64,000 nucleotides of DNA from assembly GCF_040869045.1 (NCBI RefSeq), contig NC_090319.1, positions 235,779,832 through 235,843,831 of the forward strand, in the 5' to 3' direction. Below are positions 45,589 through 56,096 of this stretch, one piece after another. Each line of letters begins with the position of its first letter. Within the stretch, counting starts at the first letter, position 1. Source of the stretch: Eurosta solidaginis. Its lineage: Eukaryota > Arthropoda > Insecta > Diptera > Tephritidae. The notes beneath the pieces were generated by a model. The model searched no databases. It saw only the letters and a program-made list of their open reading frames with translations, and was not told the origin of the DNA. Both the position numbers and the translations under genes were made by a program.

Positions 45589-46654
45589 ATTTCATATTAA
45601 CGAATACGACTAAATTACTTCCATAGTTATTTTAAATAAAAAAGAAAAAAACAAAAAAAAAAAATGAGCCCCATGGCTTGGAAATATTTTAATACGAAAC
45701 ATCAGCTTAGAAAAGAAGGTTTTTAATAAGTTTTTCGAGCTCCCAAAATTTTTTTTGGTGGAAGAAACATGGATCGAAGTATGTCCGTACGTTTGCTCAG
45801 AACATTTTGACAAAACATACACGTTTGTCAATTGCTTTCTCAAAGGAGGTCCTAATAAACCGACACCGCCATTTCTTGATAAATTGGCTACAAGTCCTCA
45901 TTTTTTATTTTTTTATTTGTTGTATAATTCAAGCGTTGCGCTTTAGGAGGGAATTGCTAAACCATTTTTTAGGGAGGCCAATACCCTGTAGCTCTGCAGG
46001 TTAGCCACTAGTTATGAGAGTGTTTTTGCCCGTTGTATCAGGGGTCACCTTGGGCAGACCCGCCTATACATATTCTGTGCCCTTTTAGCACTGACATATA
46101 TGTGCAGACTTTGGAGGTAAACTTTTTCTCAACATGCCTTGAGAAATATCCACTATAGGGGCATGATAATAGGGCCATGCTAGAACAACAATATTTTTCG
46201 TGTATTTTCTGTCTAGTGGTCAAGCTGCTATAAAGATATGAGTCGTTAACCAATGTATGAGTCATTATCCACTATTTTTCAATAAAATTGCATATTTTAC
46301 TGTATTCTCAATCGATATATATATGCACATAAATCGTGCTAAAGCATATTATTATTGTCTCAGATGACCATTGTGTTTTCATCCTAAAGGAAAATTCCAT
46401 CTCGAAAAACCACAATTTCGCCTTAAACAGTAAAAGTATGGCAACGCTTCTGGAAAAACAACAAACATGAAACTTCAAAAGTCCCCAAATACGTCATAAA
46501 TTTTTGAGTGGAACTACCTTCTTTTTTGTATCATGAACGCAAGCGCATTACTATCTAGGTTTTCCCAAAATGGTGCTCCGTAGGTAGTTTTGAAAAGAAA
46601 TAATAATAAGAATGAGATATAAAATTTAAAATTCATTGTGATATATCCCTTTGT
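45589..46654. other. Unassigned 1.07 kb inside the Maverick element
   Basis: No recognised gene. A 63-codon plus-strand frame at 45,755-45,946 contains EVCPYVCSEHFDKTYTFVNC and could be a remnant of a Maverick gene, but it shows no family motif. The remainder is AT-rich. Confidence 0.3.
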
Positions 46655-46837
46655 TCACTTCAATTAAAATTGAGGTTGATATTGGAAAACAATGCATTTA
46701 TATACTTACTTTTCTTCTTCTTATTCTCTCCCTCTAAAAATAAAAAAAACACTAAAGTTAAGATTTCTAATTCTATTTTATTTCATTATAAATTTCTACT
46801 TAGTTTGCTAAATTCATTCGCCTTTTTGGGGAGAAAA

Positions 46838-47872
46838 ATGGATAACTGCTTTAAATGCAATAATCAATGTTTACCGAATGACTCTATAATATGTGGCATT
46901 TGTTCTAACAAAGTTCATGTGAATTGCTCTAATATTATGGGTAATGCAATTAATTTGCTCAAAAACAACAAAAATATTGTGTATAAATGTGACAAGTGTG
47001 TTGCTTTATTTTCGCGCGCCAAAATATTCAAAGCTCTCAAAAGTGTTGATATGCTACAAGATTTCTTTAAAATTCTCACAGCAAGTGAGAGGCAATCTGA
47101 GCTTACTGTCGATTCCAACAATGCAATCCGTACGCGCTCACAAACTAAGGTTGGCGCACCTAAGTCAATGCAAAAACAATCATCTCCTCTGCCATCTCCT
47201 GCTGCTCAGCTTGTGCATTCTGCTGACAGCGCTAAGAGAAGTTCACTATCTAATCTACCTGTGGGTGCTAATGATAATATTAATTGTATGACTGCAAACA
47301 ATGAACCTCTGCATTCTGCTGAGATCGCTGAGACAAATAAATTACCTACTCTACTTGAGGGTGTTAATAATAATTCTGCTTGTGTTACTACAAATAATGA
47401 TGCTGCTAACTCTATTGGTGTTATCTCTCAAACATTTGCGGGTGCCGCTGCCTCCGCTGCTGATCGTTTTCCATCGAATGAAGTTGGTATACAGGGACAC
47501 AGAAAAATGTCGTTTAAATCAAACGCTGATAAGCCATATAATGTTGTTAGTGGTACTAATGTGAATGCTGATTTGGATGTTTTCGTGCGGTATAGATGGC
47601 TTCACTTATCTTCTTTTAAGCCGTCTGTTAAAGAGGATAACATTATTCAATATATTTCTCAACATACCAACATCGATCCATCAACAATTGCTTGCTTTAA
47701 GCTGATCAAAAGAGATGCTGACTTTAACTCTCTCGTAAGAGTTTCTTTCAAATTACGTGTTTTATCTACTGACTATAGCAAAGTTTTTGATGCTTCTCTG
47801 TGGCCAATAAATGTGTCTGTTAGACCTTTTAGGTTTTTTCCAAAGCGAGACCAAAATATGCAGGAAACATAG
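46838..47872 (+). CDS. LINE ORF1: PHD-like finger and RNA-binding C-terminus
   Basis: 344 codons from the Met at 46,838 (an earlier in-frame Met at 46,670 precedes a Phe/Lys-rich stretch that looks like 5' UTR). Residues 1-55 carry a Cys/His finger, CFKCNNQC...CGICSNKVHVNC...YKCDKC, of PHD type as found in CR1-group ORF1. The middle is Ser/Asn/Ala-rich and likely disordered. The last 100 residues contain WLHLSSFKPSVKEDNIIQYI and RVSFKLRV, a fold resembling the RNA-recognition or CTD part of LINE ORF1 proteins. It would bind element RNA. No lesion is seen. Confidence 0.7.
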   Translation: MDNCFKCNNQCLPNDSIICGICSNKVHVNCSNIMGNAINLLKNNKNIVYKCDKCVALFSRAKIFKALKSVDMLQDFFKILTASERQSELTVDSNNAIRTRSQTKVGAPKSMQKQSSPLPSPAAQLVHSADSAKRSSLSNLPVGANDNINCMTANNEPLHSAEIAETNKLPTLLEGVNNNSACVTTNNDAANSIGVISQTFAGAAASAADRFPSNEVGIQGHRKMSFKSNADKPYNVVSGTNVNADLDVFVRYRWLHLSSFKPSVKEDNIIQYISQHTNIDPSTIACFKLIKRDADFNSLVRVSFKLRVLSTDYSKVFDASLWPINVSVRPFRFFPKRDQNMQET

Positions 47873-48946
47873 ATACAATTGAGACCCTACAAGTTAGTCA
47901 TAATAAGCGAATTCGTAATATTCATCTTAATCAAAATCTCAAAATTTATTATCAAAATATATCTGGTATGAGAACAAAAGCCAATTCTATTTATGCTGCT
48001 ACATCTCAATGTGATTATGACGTCATCGTGTTGGTAGAGACATGGCTTAATGCTGATTTCTGCAGTGAGGAGTTCTTTAATAGGAGCTTTTATTCTGTTT
48101 TTCGAAGAGGCAAAGATGGTGTGGCAACGAATACTATGCGTGGGGGAGGTGTTTTGATAGCAGTAAAGTCCATTATATGTGCTGCTGAAGTAACTTTAAG
48201 TAATATTGATTCCTGTATTGAACAATTGTGTGTGTCAATTTCGAATGGTGATGATTTGCTTTTCATTTGTGTTTCTTATATTCCTCCTAATCGCTCTGAT
48301 AATTTGTATTTTGATCATATTGATAATATTTTAAATTTAAATCTCCCCAATGATAATGCGCAACTCTGAGTATTGGGTGATTTTAATTTAAATAAAATTG
48401 CGTGGTCTACTATTGCTGATGAAGATATGCTTATTCCAAGTAATGTGAATAGGTGTAGTGAAATATGCGTAATTGATGGGTTATTTGGTATACAATTAAT
48501 GCAAATTAATGGTTTTCTAAATGAGTTGAGCAGGATTTTGGATCTTATTTTCATTAGTCCTGATTTAAAATTTCAATTGTATAAGTCTGAGGTTCCTTTA
48601 TCGGTGACTGATAAACACCACATTCCACTTATCTTGGATCTTGAGTTTTATAAATATCCAAATCTTTGCACTGACTCGATGCTTAAATTCGATTACTCGC
48701 GGTGTAATTTTGATCTTGTTAATGATCTAATATTAAGTGAGAATTGGCCAACCCTATTCGCAGATCGGTCTCTAACTGATTGTTTTGATATTTTTAAGAG
48801 TAAAATAAGTAGTATATCTTTCGGAAATATTCCATGTTTACCGCCAAGGGTCCATAAACTACCCTGGCATAATCGGAGCTTAAAAACATTAAAGAATCTT
48901 CGCAATAAATTTCATAAGCTTTATAAATGTTCTGGTAATTTGCAGC

Positions 48947-51139
48947 GGCTAAAAACAAGGAACAAAAAACACAAGGAAAGCTAGACGTCGAAAAGCTTCA
49001 ATCACAACAGACTGCCAATGATTTCGCAACTCGACTCTCACACCTGCTCTCTGAGGGCACAACTCATCCTGAAGGAATACAGGAGCAGTGGGAGCATATC
49101 TCCAAAGCACTTCATACTGCCGCCGAGGAAAAAATTGGTTACCGGCGGCCACGAAAAAACAACTGGTATGATGAAGAATGCCGCGTCGCAACCGAAAGAA
49201 AAGACGCTGCCTACAGGGCTACGTTAAAAGCGAGCGCGACAAGAGGAGTGTGTGAACGCTATCGTGAGTTGAAAAGGGAAGCGAGACGCCTTTTCAGGAA
49301 GAAAAAAGCAGAAGCAGAAAGGCGCGAGTGCGAGGAGCTTGAGCTGCTAGCCACCAGGAATAACGCCCGAAAATTCTACCAAAAAATACGGCGACAGACG
49401 GAAGGTTTTAAGACCGGGGCAAACTCCTGTAGGAATGAAAACGGCGACCTTGTAACTGATGTCCAGAGAGTGCTTAGATTATGGAGGGAACACTTCTCTG
49501 CTCTCCTAAATGGAGGCAGCAATTCACCGCGCAGAGATGAAGAACCCGATCCCGCAATCGATGATGATGGAATATATGTCCCCCCGCCCGATTATGACGA
49601 AGTTAGAATAGCAATAACCAGATTGAAAAACAACAAGGCCGTGGGCGCTGATGGATTGCCTGCGGAGCTATTCAAGTTCGGCGGCGAGGAGTTGGTAAGG
49701 CGCATGCAGCAGCTTCTTAGCAAAATATGGGCGGACGAAAGCATGCCCGACGGTTGGAATCTAAATGTTCTTTGCCCAGTCCACAAGAAGGGGGATACTG
49801 CAAAATGCACCAACTATCGTGGAATCAGCCTTCTTAATATCGCATATAAGGTCCTTTCAAGTGTATTGTGCGAAAGATTGAAGCCCACCGTGAACCGGCT
49901 GATTGGACCTTATCAGTGCGGCTTCAGACCTGGTAAATCTACCATCGACCAGATTTTCACAATGCGCCAAATCTTGGAAAAAACCCGTGAAAAGAGAATC
50001 GACACACATCACCTCTTCGTTGACTTTAAAGCCGCCTTCGACAGCACGAAAAGGAGCTGCCTATATGCCGCTATGTCTGAATTTGGTTTCCCCGCAAAAC
50101 TTATACGGCTGTGCAAAATGACGTTAAGTAACACCATCAGCTCAGTCAGAATTGGGAAGGACCTCTCCGAGCCGTTCGAAACTAAACGAGGTTTCAGACA
50201 GGGTGACCCCCTATCGTGCGATTTCTTTAATTTGATGCTGGAGAAAATTATACTAGCTGCAGAACTTAACCGCACTGGAACAATATACTATAAAAGCGTG
50301 CAATTACTGGCATATGCTGATGACATTGATATCATCGGCCTAAACACCCGCGCTGTTAGTTCTGCTTACTCCAAGCTGGAAAAAGAAGCGGTAAAGATGG
50401 GTTTGGTGGTGAATGAGGACAAAACGAAGTACCTGCTGTCATCGAGCAAAGAGTCAGCGCATATGCGCCTTGGCAACCACGCTACTGTTGGCAGCCATAA
50501 TTTCGAAATAGTAAAAGACTTCGTTTATTTGGGAACCAGCATCAACATTAGAAACAACATCAGCACTGAAATCCAGCGAAGAATCAATCTTGCCAATAAA
50601 TGCTACTTTGGACTAGGTAGGCAATTGAAAAGTAAAGTCCTCTCTCGGCGAACGAAAATCATACTCTACAAGTCACTTATCGTACCCGTCCTGCTATATG
50701 GGGCAGAAGCATGGACCATGACAACAGCAGATGAACCGGCTTTGGGAGTGTTCGAGAGAAAAGTTCTTCGAAAGATTTATGGACCTCTACGCGTTGGCGA
50801 TGGCGAGTACCGAAGAAGATTTAATGATGAGCTGTACGAGCTATACGCAGACATCAACATAGTCCAGCGAATTAAAACGCAGCGGCTGCGCTGGCTAGGC
50901 CATGTTATGCGAATGAAAGATGATGCTCCGGCCAAGAAAGTGTTTCTATCGGAACCCGCCTATAGAAGCAGAGGTAGAGGGCGGCCCCCACTCCGTTGGA
51001 AGGACCAGGTGGAAAACGATTTAAACTCCCTTGGTGTGACCAATTGGCGCCGGTTGGCGGAGCGAAGGAGCGACTGGCGCGCCTTGTTGGACGGCCATAA
51101 CCGTTTAGACGGTTAAGCGCCAATTAAGTAAGTAAGTAA
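48947..51139 (+). mobile_element. RTE-clade LINE, 5'-truncated, nested (RTE copy A)
   Basis: 2.19 kb insertion flanked by a perfect 12 bp duplication GTAATTTGCAGC (48,935-48,946 and 51,140-51,151). It ends in the short tandem tail AAGTAAGTAAGTAAG, as expected for RTE elements. The APE endonuclease is absent. About 24 bp of filler lie between the target duplication and the point where RTE copy B begins to match (48,971). Confidence 0.92.
48975..51116 (+). CDS. RTE reverse transcriptase, open over 713 codons
   Basis: The frame is open from the 5' truncation point to the TAA at 51,114-51,116. The first Met is at 49,248, giving 622 residues. RT motifs in order: VGADGLPAELFK near 49,650, NYRGISLLNIAYKVLS near 49,810, QCGFRPGKST near 49,915, VDFKAAFDS near 50,020 (catalytic Asp), RQGDPLSCDFF near 50,200, AYADDIDI near 50,310 (catalytic Asp pair). 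The C-terminal part contains LLYGAEAWTM and RLRWLGHVMRM, followed by GRGRPPLRWKDQV, typical of RTE C-termini. No stop interrupts it, so this is the most intact RT in the window. It still lacks the endonuclease domain. Confidence 0.92.
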   Translation, partial: GKLDVEKLQSQQTANDFATRLSHLLSEGTTHPEGIQEQWEHISKALHTAAEEKIGYRRPRKNNWYDEECRVATERKDAAYRATLKASATRGVCERYRELKREARRLFRKKKAEAERRECEELELLATRNNARKFYQKIRRQTEGFKTGANSCRNENGDLVTDVQRVLRLWREHFSALLNGGSNSPRRDEEPDPAIDDDGIYVPPPDYDEVRIAITRLKNNKAVGADGLPAELFKFGGEELVRRMQQLLSKIWADESMPDGWNLNVLCPVHKKGDTAKCTNYRGISLLNIAYKVLSSVLCERLKPTVNRLIGPYQCGFRPGKSTIDQIFTMRQILEKTREKRIDTHHLFVDFKAAFDSTKRSCLYAAMSEFGFPAKLIRLCKMTLSNTISSVRIGKDLSEPFETKRGFRQGDPLSCDFFNLMLEKIILAAELNRTGTIYYKSVQLLAYADDIDIIGLNTRAVSSAYSKLEKEAVKMGLVVNEDKTKYLLSSSKESAHMRLGNHATVGSHNFEIVKDFVYLGTSINIRNNISTEIQRRINLANKCYFGLGRQLKSKVLSRRTKIILYKSLIVPVLLYGAEAWTMTTADEPALGVFERKVLRKIYGPLRVGDGEYRRRFNDELYELYADINIVQRIKTQRLRWLGHVMRMKDDAPAKKVFLSEPAYRSRGRGRPPLRWKDQVENDLNSLGVTNWRRLAERRSDWRALLDGHNRLDG

Positions 51140-53066
51140 GTAATTTGCAGCATAGAGTAATGTATGAGAAATACTTGACTGAGTTTAACTGTCTAAATAA
51201 ATTTCTTTATAAAAATTATTTACTCGGGTTTGAAATGAATATTAAATCTAATCCCAAGGCTTTTAGGAGTTTTGTAAATTCAAAACGTTCTTCGTCAGTT
51301 ATTCCGTCCAAAGTGTCTTACAATGGCATGAGTGCAAGCACCGCTAATGAAAGGGCAAATCTGTTTGCTGAATTTTTTAAGTCTAATTTTTTTGATAATT
51401 GTGTGCAGATTGATACTTCTAGTGCTGGGCAATTAGCTTCTTCGCTTGATTTTGGCTCCCTAGTTTTAACTGAGGATGATATTTTCGCAGCTATAAAAGA
51501 CCTAAAATGCTCCAAGCAATTAGATGCTCATAATATCTCTGCTTTTTTTTCTCAAACAATGCACGTCATCTATAGTGTATCCGCTACTTTTGTTGTTTAA
51601 TTTGTCTCTTAGGTCAGGTCATTTTTTAGATGAATGGAAAGTGACTTCTGTTACTCCAGTTTTTAAGAGTGGGAGTAAGAATCTGGTTTCGAACTATCGT
51701 CCTATCTCTAGAACTACTAATATTGCTAAATTATTTGAAATTATCATTAGCTCTAAATTGTCATTTGCTATCGAGCCCTATATTTCGTATACTCAACATG
51801 GTTTTATACCGGGCAGATCTACGGTCACTAATCTGTTTTCTCTAATTTTTGTTTTTCAGCCTTTGTTGAGGGCTCTCAGGTAGATACAATCTATACTGAT
51901 TTGTCAAAAGCTTTTGATAGAGTGTCTCACGACTTATTAATTAAAAAACTTGAAAATTTTGGCTTTCATTCTACTTTCTTGTCATGGGTAAAATCATATC
52001 TAATAGATAGAATTAACTATGTTGTTGTTGATGGCGTAAAATCATTTTCATATAGAGCTACCTCTGGGGTTCCTCAAGGTAGTATCCTTGGTCCTCTATT
52101 TTTTGTTATTTTCATCAACGATTGATCAGAGTGTTTTTCCTTGTGTGAACATCTACTTTATGCCGATGATTTAAAAATTTTTAAAAAAATAACAAGCTTC
52201 TCTGATATTCAAATTATGCAAAATGAGGTTAACAAATTCCAGGAATGGTGTGATCGAAATATGCTTATGATCAATATCGAAAAATGTTGCTCGGTCACCT
52301 TCAACAAAATTAGATTGCCACTCATATCTTCGTACTCTATTTCTGGCTCTGTCCTCAGTTCTAGTTACAAAATCAAAGACCTTGGGGTTGTTTTTGACTC
52401 GAATTTCACGTTTATTGATCACTTGAATTACATTATACCTAAAGCATATTCCTCTCTAGCTTTCATTAGACGGAATAGTTCTGAATTTAAGGATCCTTAT
52501 ACTAAAAAATTGCTATTTAGTACATTTGTAAGGTCCAAATTGGAATATGCTTCTATAATCTGGAATCCGTTTTATGATGTGCATTCCAATAGACTTGAGC
52601 GTATACAAAAAAAGTTTCTAAAATTTGCATTATCCAGTATTAGGTTTAATATACCTATTCCATCTTATGTTCTGCGGTGCAGACTGATCAGTCTGCATAC
52701 TCTTGCCAGTAGGCGATTGATATCTGGCTTAGTTTTGATTCGTGATGTTCTCAATGGAACTATTGATTTTCCGTTTTTATTGCGTTGTATTAAACTCAAT
52801 GCTCCAGCCAGAAACTTACGACTTCATGATTTATTTGCTATTGACCTCTGCAAAACCAGGTATGCTCAAAATGAACCAATTATCAGACTGCTATCGGAAT
52901 TTAATTTGTTATGTAGAGAAATAAATTTAGATATATTTGTAAATCGCAATGAATTTAAAGAAAAACTTTATATGTACTATTTTCAATATAATTAATAATC
53001 TATGTACGTTTTAGTCTATAAGGTTTCTAAACCATAGACTTAATAAATAAATCTAAATCTAAATTT

Positions 53067-53463
53067 AAATTACTATCAGATATGTATTTTAACAAAATAT
53101 ATGCTGATTTTAAAGCACAACGAATTTGTCGTTGGTTGATTTTCACATTACAATCAGTATGAAAATGATATTGACAACGCACAACATCTGGGTGTAAACT
53201 ATATAATCTAGAGAAATTCATTCCATCACATCCTGTACTCTCCTCTTAAATGTTAAACACCGGTTTTGGAGGAACTCTGCTATCCATACACTTTTTTCTT
53301 GCCCCTTAACATAAACTTTTATGTTCTTCAATGTTGACATCAAATAGTTTTTTACAGATTAAAACTATCGCTTCCATAGGACCATAAAAAATTATGGTGG
53401 TGTAACATTAACCAATTATCTTGTCGTTGATTATCCTTACTCAGATCCAAAAATTCAAATGGA
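53067..53463 (-). pseudogene. Maverick right-end small ORF remnants
   Basis: Between the LINE tail and the right terminal repeat, the minus strand has short consecutive frames: one from about 53,344 starting MSTLKNIKVYVKGQEKSVW, and the next from 53,221 starting MNFSRLYSLHPDVVRC. They overlap tightly and look like real but truncated coding pieces cut by the LINE. I recognise neither. The frame 53,597-53,352 crosses the inner edge of the terminal repeat. Confidence 0.35.
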
Positions 53464-54150
53464 GCATATCGGAGCGCCAAGACAAAGTCGTGGGGCTCTG
53501 TATAAATCTGAGCCCCTTTAAAAATCTGAGCTCGATACTCTCGTGCATTGATGAACGTATGCCAACGAATTTGTTGAATGATCTTGTGAGGTGACATAAA
53601 TTTCAGGTTAAGATTATTATAGAACTGGCCTCATTCCTACGACCAGACTCATCCCAGACTGCTCCGAAAGTAAGGAGTTGTTAGGGTGAGACATTTTTCC
53701 ATATAAAATGCATACAAGCTCTAAGTTATTTTTCTTACAGATCAGCCAGAACACAAACAGGAGGAATGTGGAATGAGTAGTTAGGGTGAGTTATGCTCCG
53801 AGTTTTTCATACAAAACGCAAAAAGCTCTAAGCTTTTTCTTATAGATCAGCCAGAACACAAACCGGAAGATCAGTCAGAACACAAACCGCAAGAACGTAT
53901 GCGCCTAAATGTAGGCAACGAAATTGTTGAATGATCTTGAGAGGTGGTAAAAATGCCAGGTCAAGATAAATATAGAACTGGTCTCATTCCTTCGGTCAGA
54001 CTCAACCTATACTGTTCCGAAAATATTGAACTGCGCTCATTCCTAAGGCCAGACTGCTGACAGACTGGACCAAAAGTATTGAGTGTTTAGGGTGATACAT
54101 GCACCGAGTTTTCCATACAAAATGTGATCCAGAACATACATAAACATACT
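53464..54150 (-). repeat. Right terminal inverted repeat of the Maverick element
   Basis: About 687 bp, complementary in order to 33,524-34,260. The inner boundary is at GGAGCGCCAAGACAAAGTCG near 53,470, and the outer end reads GATCCAGAACATACATAAAC then ATACT at 54,150. The copies differ by small indels and substitutions, by eye roughly 80-85 percent identical. Confidence 0.9.
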
Positions 54151-54271
54151 ACTTGGCGGGCTGCCATGAATTTTGTAATTGAAATTTAGGTAACTTCCCG
54201 ATAAGCTACAAGTTTGAAACTTGGAATATAGTTCAGAACCCGATGACAATGCAATAATAAGAAAAAAACGT

Positions 54272-54970
54272 CGCTAGGTTGCGCAAGGATCGAGATATTC
54301 ATAAAAATCGTCTTTCTGGTCCGATTTAGCTCACATTTGGAACACATAATACATACAAGAATATAAAGCGACCTATGAAAAAATTGCCGCTAGGTGGCGC
54401 AAGGATCGAGATTTCCCAAAAATCGTATTTGTGTTCCGATTTGGCTCATATTTGGAACACATAATACATACAAGAATAGGAAGCGACCTATGAAAGAAAT
54501 CGCCGCTAGGTGGCGCAAGGATCGATATTTTCACAAAAATCGTATCTTTGCTCCGATTTGGCTCATATTTCGAAAGCATAATACATACAAGAATAGAAAG
54601 CGACCTATGAAAAAAATCGTAGCTGGGTGGCACAAGTATCGAGATATTCACAAAAATCGTATTTGTGGTCCGATTTGGCTAATATTTGGAACACATAATA
54701 CACATAAGTGTATAAAGCGACCTATGAAAAAAATCTCCGCAGGGTGGCACAAGGATCGAGATATTCACAAAAATTATATTTGTGGTCCGATTTGGCTCAT
54801 ATTTGGAACACATAATACACTCAAGAATAGAATGCGACCTATGAAAAAAATTGCCGCTAGGTAGCGCAAAGATCGAGATATTAAAAAAAATCGTATTTGT
54901 GGTCCGATTTGGCTCATATTTGGAACAAATATTAAAAGTCGAGTAAAGTCTTTGGAAGGATTATGTATTG
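54272..54970. repeat. Tandem array of six units of about 117 bp
   Basis: Units begin at CGCTAGGTGGCGCAAGGATCG or variants at about 54,272, 54,388, 54,504, 54,620, 54,738 and 54,855. Each contains GGTCCGATTTGGCTCATATTTG and GCGACCTATGAAAAAA. Because the period is close to 39 codons, long open frames occur on both strands (for example 54,394-54,864 plus, 156 codons). These are judged to be repeat artefacts. Confidence 0.88.
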
Positions 54971-55071
54971 AAGATTGTAACAAATTGTCAGGAAAGAGTC
55001 CATGTAATAATGAGTCACTAATTGAACTAAATGGAATGAGAAATAATAGACAATTAAATAGGGACTAAAAA
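54971..55071 (+). other. Short protein-like segment before fold-back
   Basis: The plus-strand frame reading SLEGLCIEDCNKLSGKSPC to a stop at about 55,067 has protein-like composition but no match I can name. It is possibly an exon-like or element fragment. Confidence 0.2.
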
Positions 55072-55525
55072 CTTGAAAATAAAATAATTACAAAAAAATT
55101 TTTAAGTTAAACGGTTTTATTGAAAACAATACTTACATGAAGTAATAATAATACTAAAACCTAAAAAATAATCAGTTAGGTCCTAGGTACTAGTCATCGC
55201 ACTCCTCATCAATCTAGGGCGTTGCTCAGACAATTAAATAAAAGCGTTGGACGCACCAAATTTCTATTGATAGTCATATATAAGCCCAACTGAACCTTAA
55301 TCAGGTTACGCTACGCCTCACATTTGTAGAAAATTCACGCGTCCAACGCTTTTATTTAATTTTCTGATCAACGCCCTAGATTGATGAGGAGTGTGATGAC
55401 TAATACCTAGGACCTACCTAGTTATTTTCTAGCTTTAATATTATTATTACTTCATGCAAATATGGTTTTCAATAAAACCGTTTAACTAAAATTTTTTTTA
55501 AAATTATTTTATTTGCAATAAAAGA
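55072..55525. mobile_element. Fold-back (long inverted repeat) MITE-like element
   Basis: Two arms of about 180 bp (55,072-55,255 and 55,338-55,525) are near-perfect inverted complements separated by a spacer of about 80 bp. The arms share CGGTTTTATTGAAAACAATA-type ends, the CATCAATCTAGGGCGTTG block, and AAAAGCGTTGGACGC at the loop side. No ORF is present. The structure would form a long hairpin as RNA. Confidence 0.88.
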
Positions 55526-56096
55526 CACATTAGAGGGACTCATTAAAGCATATAAATTTATAAAGTGTAAAATTATATCCGTTTACACTGTTATATGATA
55601 AACTTAATTGTCGATAAGCTGTATTATTTAAAAAAAAATGTATGATTATTACACAAATAAAAAAAGCCAAGATGGAGTGAGAAATCAAAGCTAAAACGTC
55701 GGCACAAAGCTATTCTTGTAAATTACTTGCTGATGTTGGAAATTTCTGAAGAAAATGACGGAGATTATATCTCCCAGGTTGCATTCCTTTAAGTTTAGCG
55801 CATTTACACGATAAAATGTTAGCGTAAATTTACACAATTGTGTAAATGAATTTTCATACAAAATTTGACAGTTCGTTTACGCACTAGATAAATTTATACT
55901 TTAACACTTTATAACGAATTTATAAGGTTTAATTAGTCCCCCTGTTATATGTAAAAGAAAACCTAAATCTGTTTTGCTTTGTTTTTGTTTTGCGAAAAAT
56001 ATTGAAAATCAAAACAGTCAATTCCGTACAAAGCAACACGTATGTATGTATGTAGTTTAAACATCTATTTAACGCACTATTTCTTGGCGGCCGCCG
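55526..56096. other. Unassigned 570 bp with a 20 bp perfect palindrome
   Basis: ATTTACACAATTGTGTAAAT at 55,828-55,847 is a perfect palindrome, and related TTTACAC/GTGTAAA and TTTACGC words lie within 60 bp on either side. No ORF is supported. It could be a small MITE or a binding-site cluster. Confidence 0.4.

Larger units (their letters stand above)
47873..52995 (+). pseudogene. LINE ORF2: APE endonuclease and reverse transcriptase, broken
   Basis: Endonuclease: KIYYQNISGMRTK near 47,943-47,980, VLVETWL near 48,030, and GGGVLIAVKS near 48,145. A TGA at about 48,367 precedes LGDFNLN, and the SVTDKHHIPLI block (the SDH equivalent) lies near 48,605. The nested RTE interrupts at 48,946. RT resumes at 51,152: SNYRPIS near 51,690, YTQHGFIPGRST near 51,795, DLSKAFDRVSHD near 51,900, SGVPQGSILGPLFF near 52,065, a TGA at about 52,123, then YADDL near 52,156 and the C-terminal domain to 52,995. 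A frameshift lies near 51,525-51,600 and another near 51,880. Confidence 0.85.
46655..53066 (+). mobile_element. CR1/Jockey-like non-LTR retrotransposon inserted in the Maverick element
   Basis: Encodes ORF1 with a PHD-like finger and ORF2 with APE endonuclease and RT, and ends with short AAATCT-type repeats (53,040-53,066) in place of a long poly-A. ORF2 is broken by a nested RTE LINE (48,947-51,139) and by three further lesions. The start is approximate because the 5' UTR has no diagnostic end. Confidence 0.8.
33524..54150. mobile_element. Maverick/Polinton-type (adintovirus-like) endogenous element, decayed
   Basis: Bounded by inverted repeats of about 0.7 kb whose outer ends read AGTATGTTTATGTATG on the left and the exact complement on the right, so the element starts AG and ends CT as Polintons do. 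The interior encodes an adenoviral-type protease, a PLA2-domain protein, a packaging ATPase and a major capsid protein. Subtracting one SINE, two family A repeats and one LINE leaves about 8.2 kb, versus 15-20 kb usual for the class. Protein-primed DNA polymerase B and integrase are not seen. The six bases outside the ends (CTGAAT and ACTTGG) do not match, so no target duplication survives. Confidence 0.85.

Noticed and set aside
54394..54864. A 156-codon gene
   Set aside because: The frame is an artefact of a repeat period near 39 codons, and the opposite strand is equally open.
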